Source of the DNA: Tropicibacter alexandrii
GTDB taxonomy: Bacteria; Pseudomonadota; Alphaproteobacteria; Rhodobacterales; Rhodobacteraceae
Assembly: GCF_003667315.2 (NCBI RefSeq)
Contig: NZ_RCTZ02000029.1
Span: 1 to 51,335 of the forward strand
Direction: 5' to 3'
Length of the DNA: 51,335 bases
The translations under genes were made by a program, and so were the position numbers. Below the pieces are notes generated by a model that made no database searches, had not been told where the DNA came from, and saw only the letters and a program-made list of their open reading frames with translations. Below, piece after piece: positions 51,240-51,335 of the stretch; position 1 is the stretch's first letter; each line of letters begins with the position of its first letter.

Positions 51240-51335
51240 TTAGACCTTTTCGACCCTTACGGCGGAGTATTTGAACTCTGGGATTTTGCCGTAGGGGTCG
51301 AGGGCGGCGTTTGTGAGGATGTTGGCGGCGGCTTC
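51240..51335 (-). CDS. fdsA: C-terminus of a soluble NAD-type formate dehydrogenase alpha subunit (partial)
   Basis: The frame is open to the window edge and encodes 31 residues ending in TAA. The tail contains ANILTNAALDPYGKIPEFKY, the conserved C-terminal segment of FdsA/FdhF-type alpha subunits (N-x-LTN-x-x-LDP-x-GKIPEFK). This differs from the Tat-exported alpha subunit at 38705, so the organism would have two formate dehydrogenases side by side. Identification rests on a short stretch. Confidence 0.7.
   Translation of the reverse strand, partial: EAAANILTNAALDPYGKIPEFKYSAVRVEKV

Overview
The window looks like chromosomal DNA of a Rhodobacterales (Roseobacter-group) alphaproteobacterium. 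It is GC-rich with dense, translationally coupled operons, and it carries a form I aerobic CO dehydrogenase cluster, a betaine/proline-type catabolic island, and a Mo/W formate dehydrogenase locus with DUF3305, DUF3306, DUF6494 and DUF6505 companions. The taxon is inferred from gene content and style; there is no rRNA, tRNA or CRISPR array to confirm it.

Layout: (1) 1-2325: a possible insertion-sequence end, a small Cys-rich ORF, an intradiol (hydroxyquinol-type) dioxygenase, what looks like the 3' stump of a maleylacetate reductase, and a LysR regulator. (2) 2440-8151: an operon of a cytoplasmic GH51 arabinofuranosidase and a complete ABC sugar importer (ATPase, binding protein, two permeases). 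(3) 8168-19519: a regulator-rich amine island. It holds a GlxA/AraC regulator sitting behind the first 36 codons of a truncated proV-type gene, a GntR regulator with a coupled lyase/aldehyde dehydrogenase/FAD amine oxidoreductase operon, and, on the other strand, an SDR, a non-pyrrolysine MttB-family methyltransferase, an atypical Ser/Thr proline-racemase-family enzyme and an OYE-type N-demethylase. Together these could demethylate a (hydroxy)proline betaine or similar amine and feed it to 2-oxoglutarate; this is inference. (4) 19935-28505: a cox cluster read right to left (coxC, M, S, L, D, E, F, a 29-codon ORF, G). CoxL has the form I signature, and LytTR-style direct repeats lie upstream of coxM.

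(5) 28534-30589: a thioesterase, a TetR regulator and a divergent shikimate/quinate dehydrogenase. (6) 30778-33946: a tungstate-type ABC importer (tupB, tupC, tupA) and an HTH protein with a binding-protein-like domain. (7) 33990-51175: a formate dehydrogenase locus organised around a 339-base intergenic region with three palindromes. Leftward run DUF3305, DUF3306, a TorD-type chaperone, a small Tat-signal protein, the three FDH subunits, a WD40-cytochrome c fusion, a 41-residue membrane peptide and an NtrC-like regulator lacking GAFTGA. Rightward runs a polyferredoxin; then, after a convergent cytochrome c fused to a TupA-like lobe, DUF6494, Mrp, a biotin/lipoate-ligase-like protein, DUF6505 and a sensor kinase. 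(8) The right edge clips the C-terminus of a second, soluble NAD-type formate dehydrogenase.

The cox, tup and fdh regions fit together physiologically: CO and formate are both low-potential donors oxidised by Mo/W enzymes, and the importer supplies the metal. The two most novel parts are the amine island and the redox/sensory proteins attached to the FDH operon.
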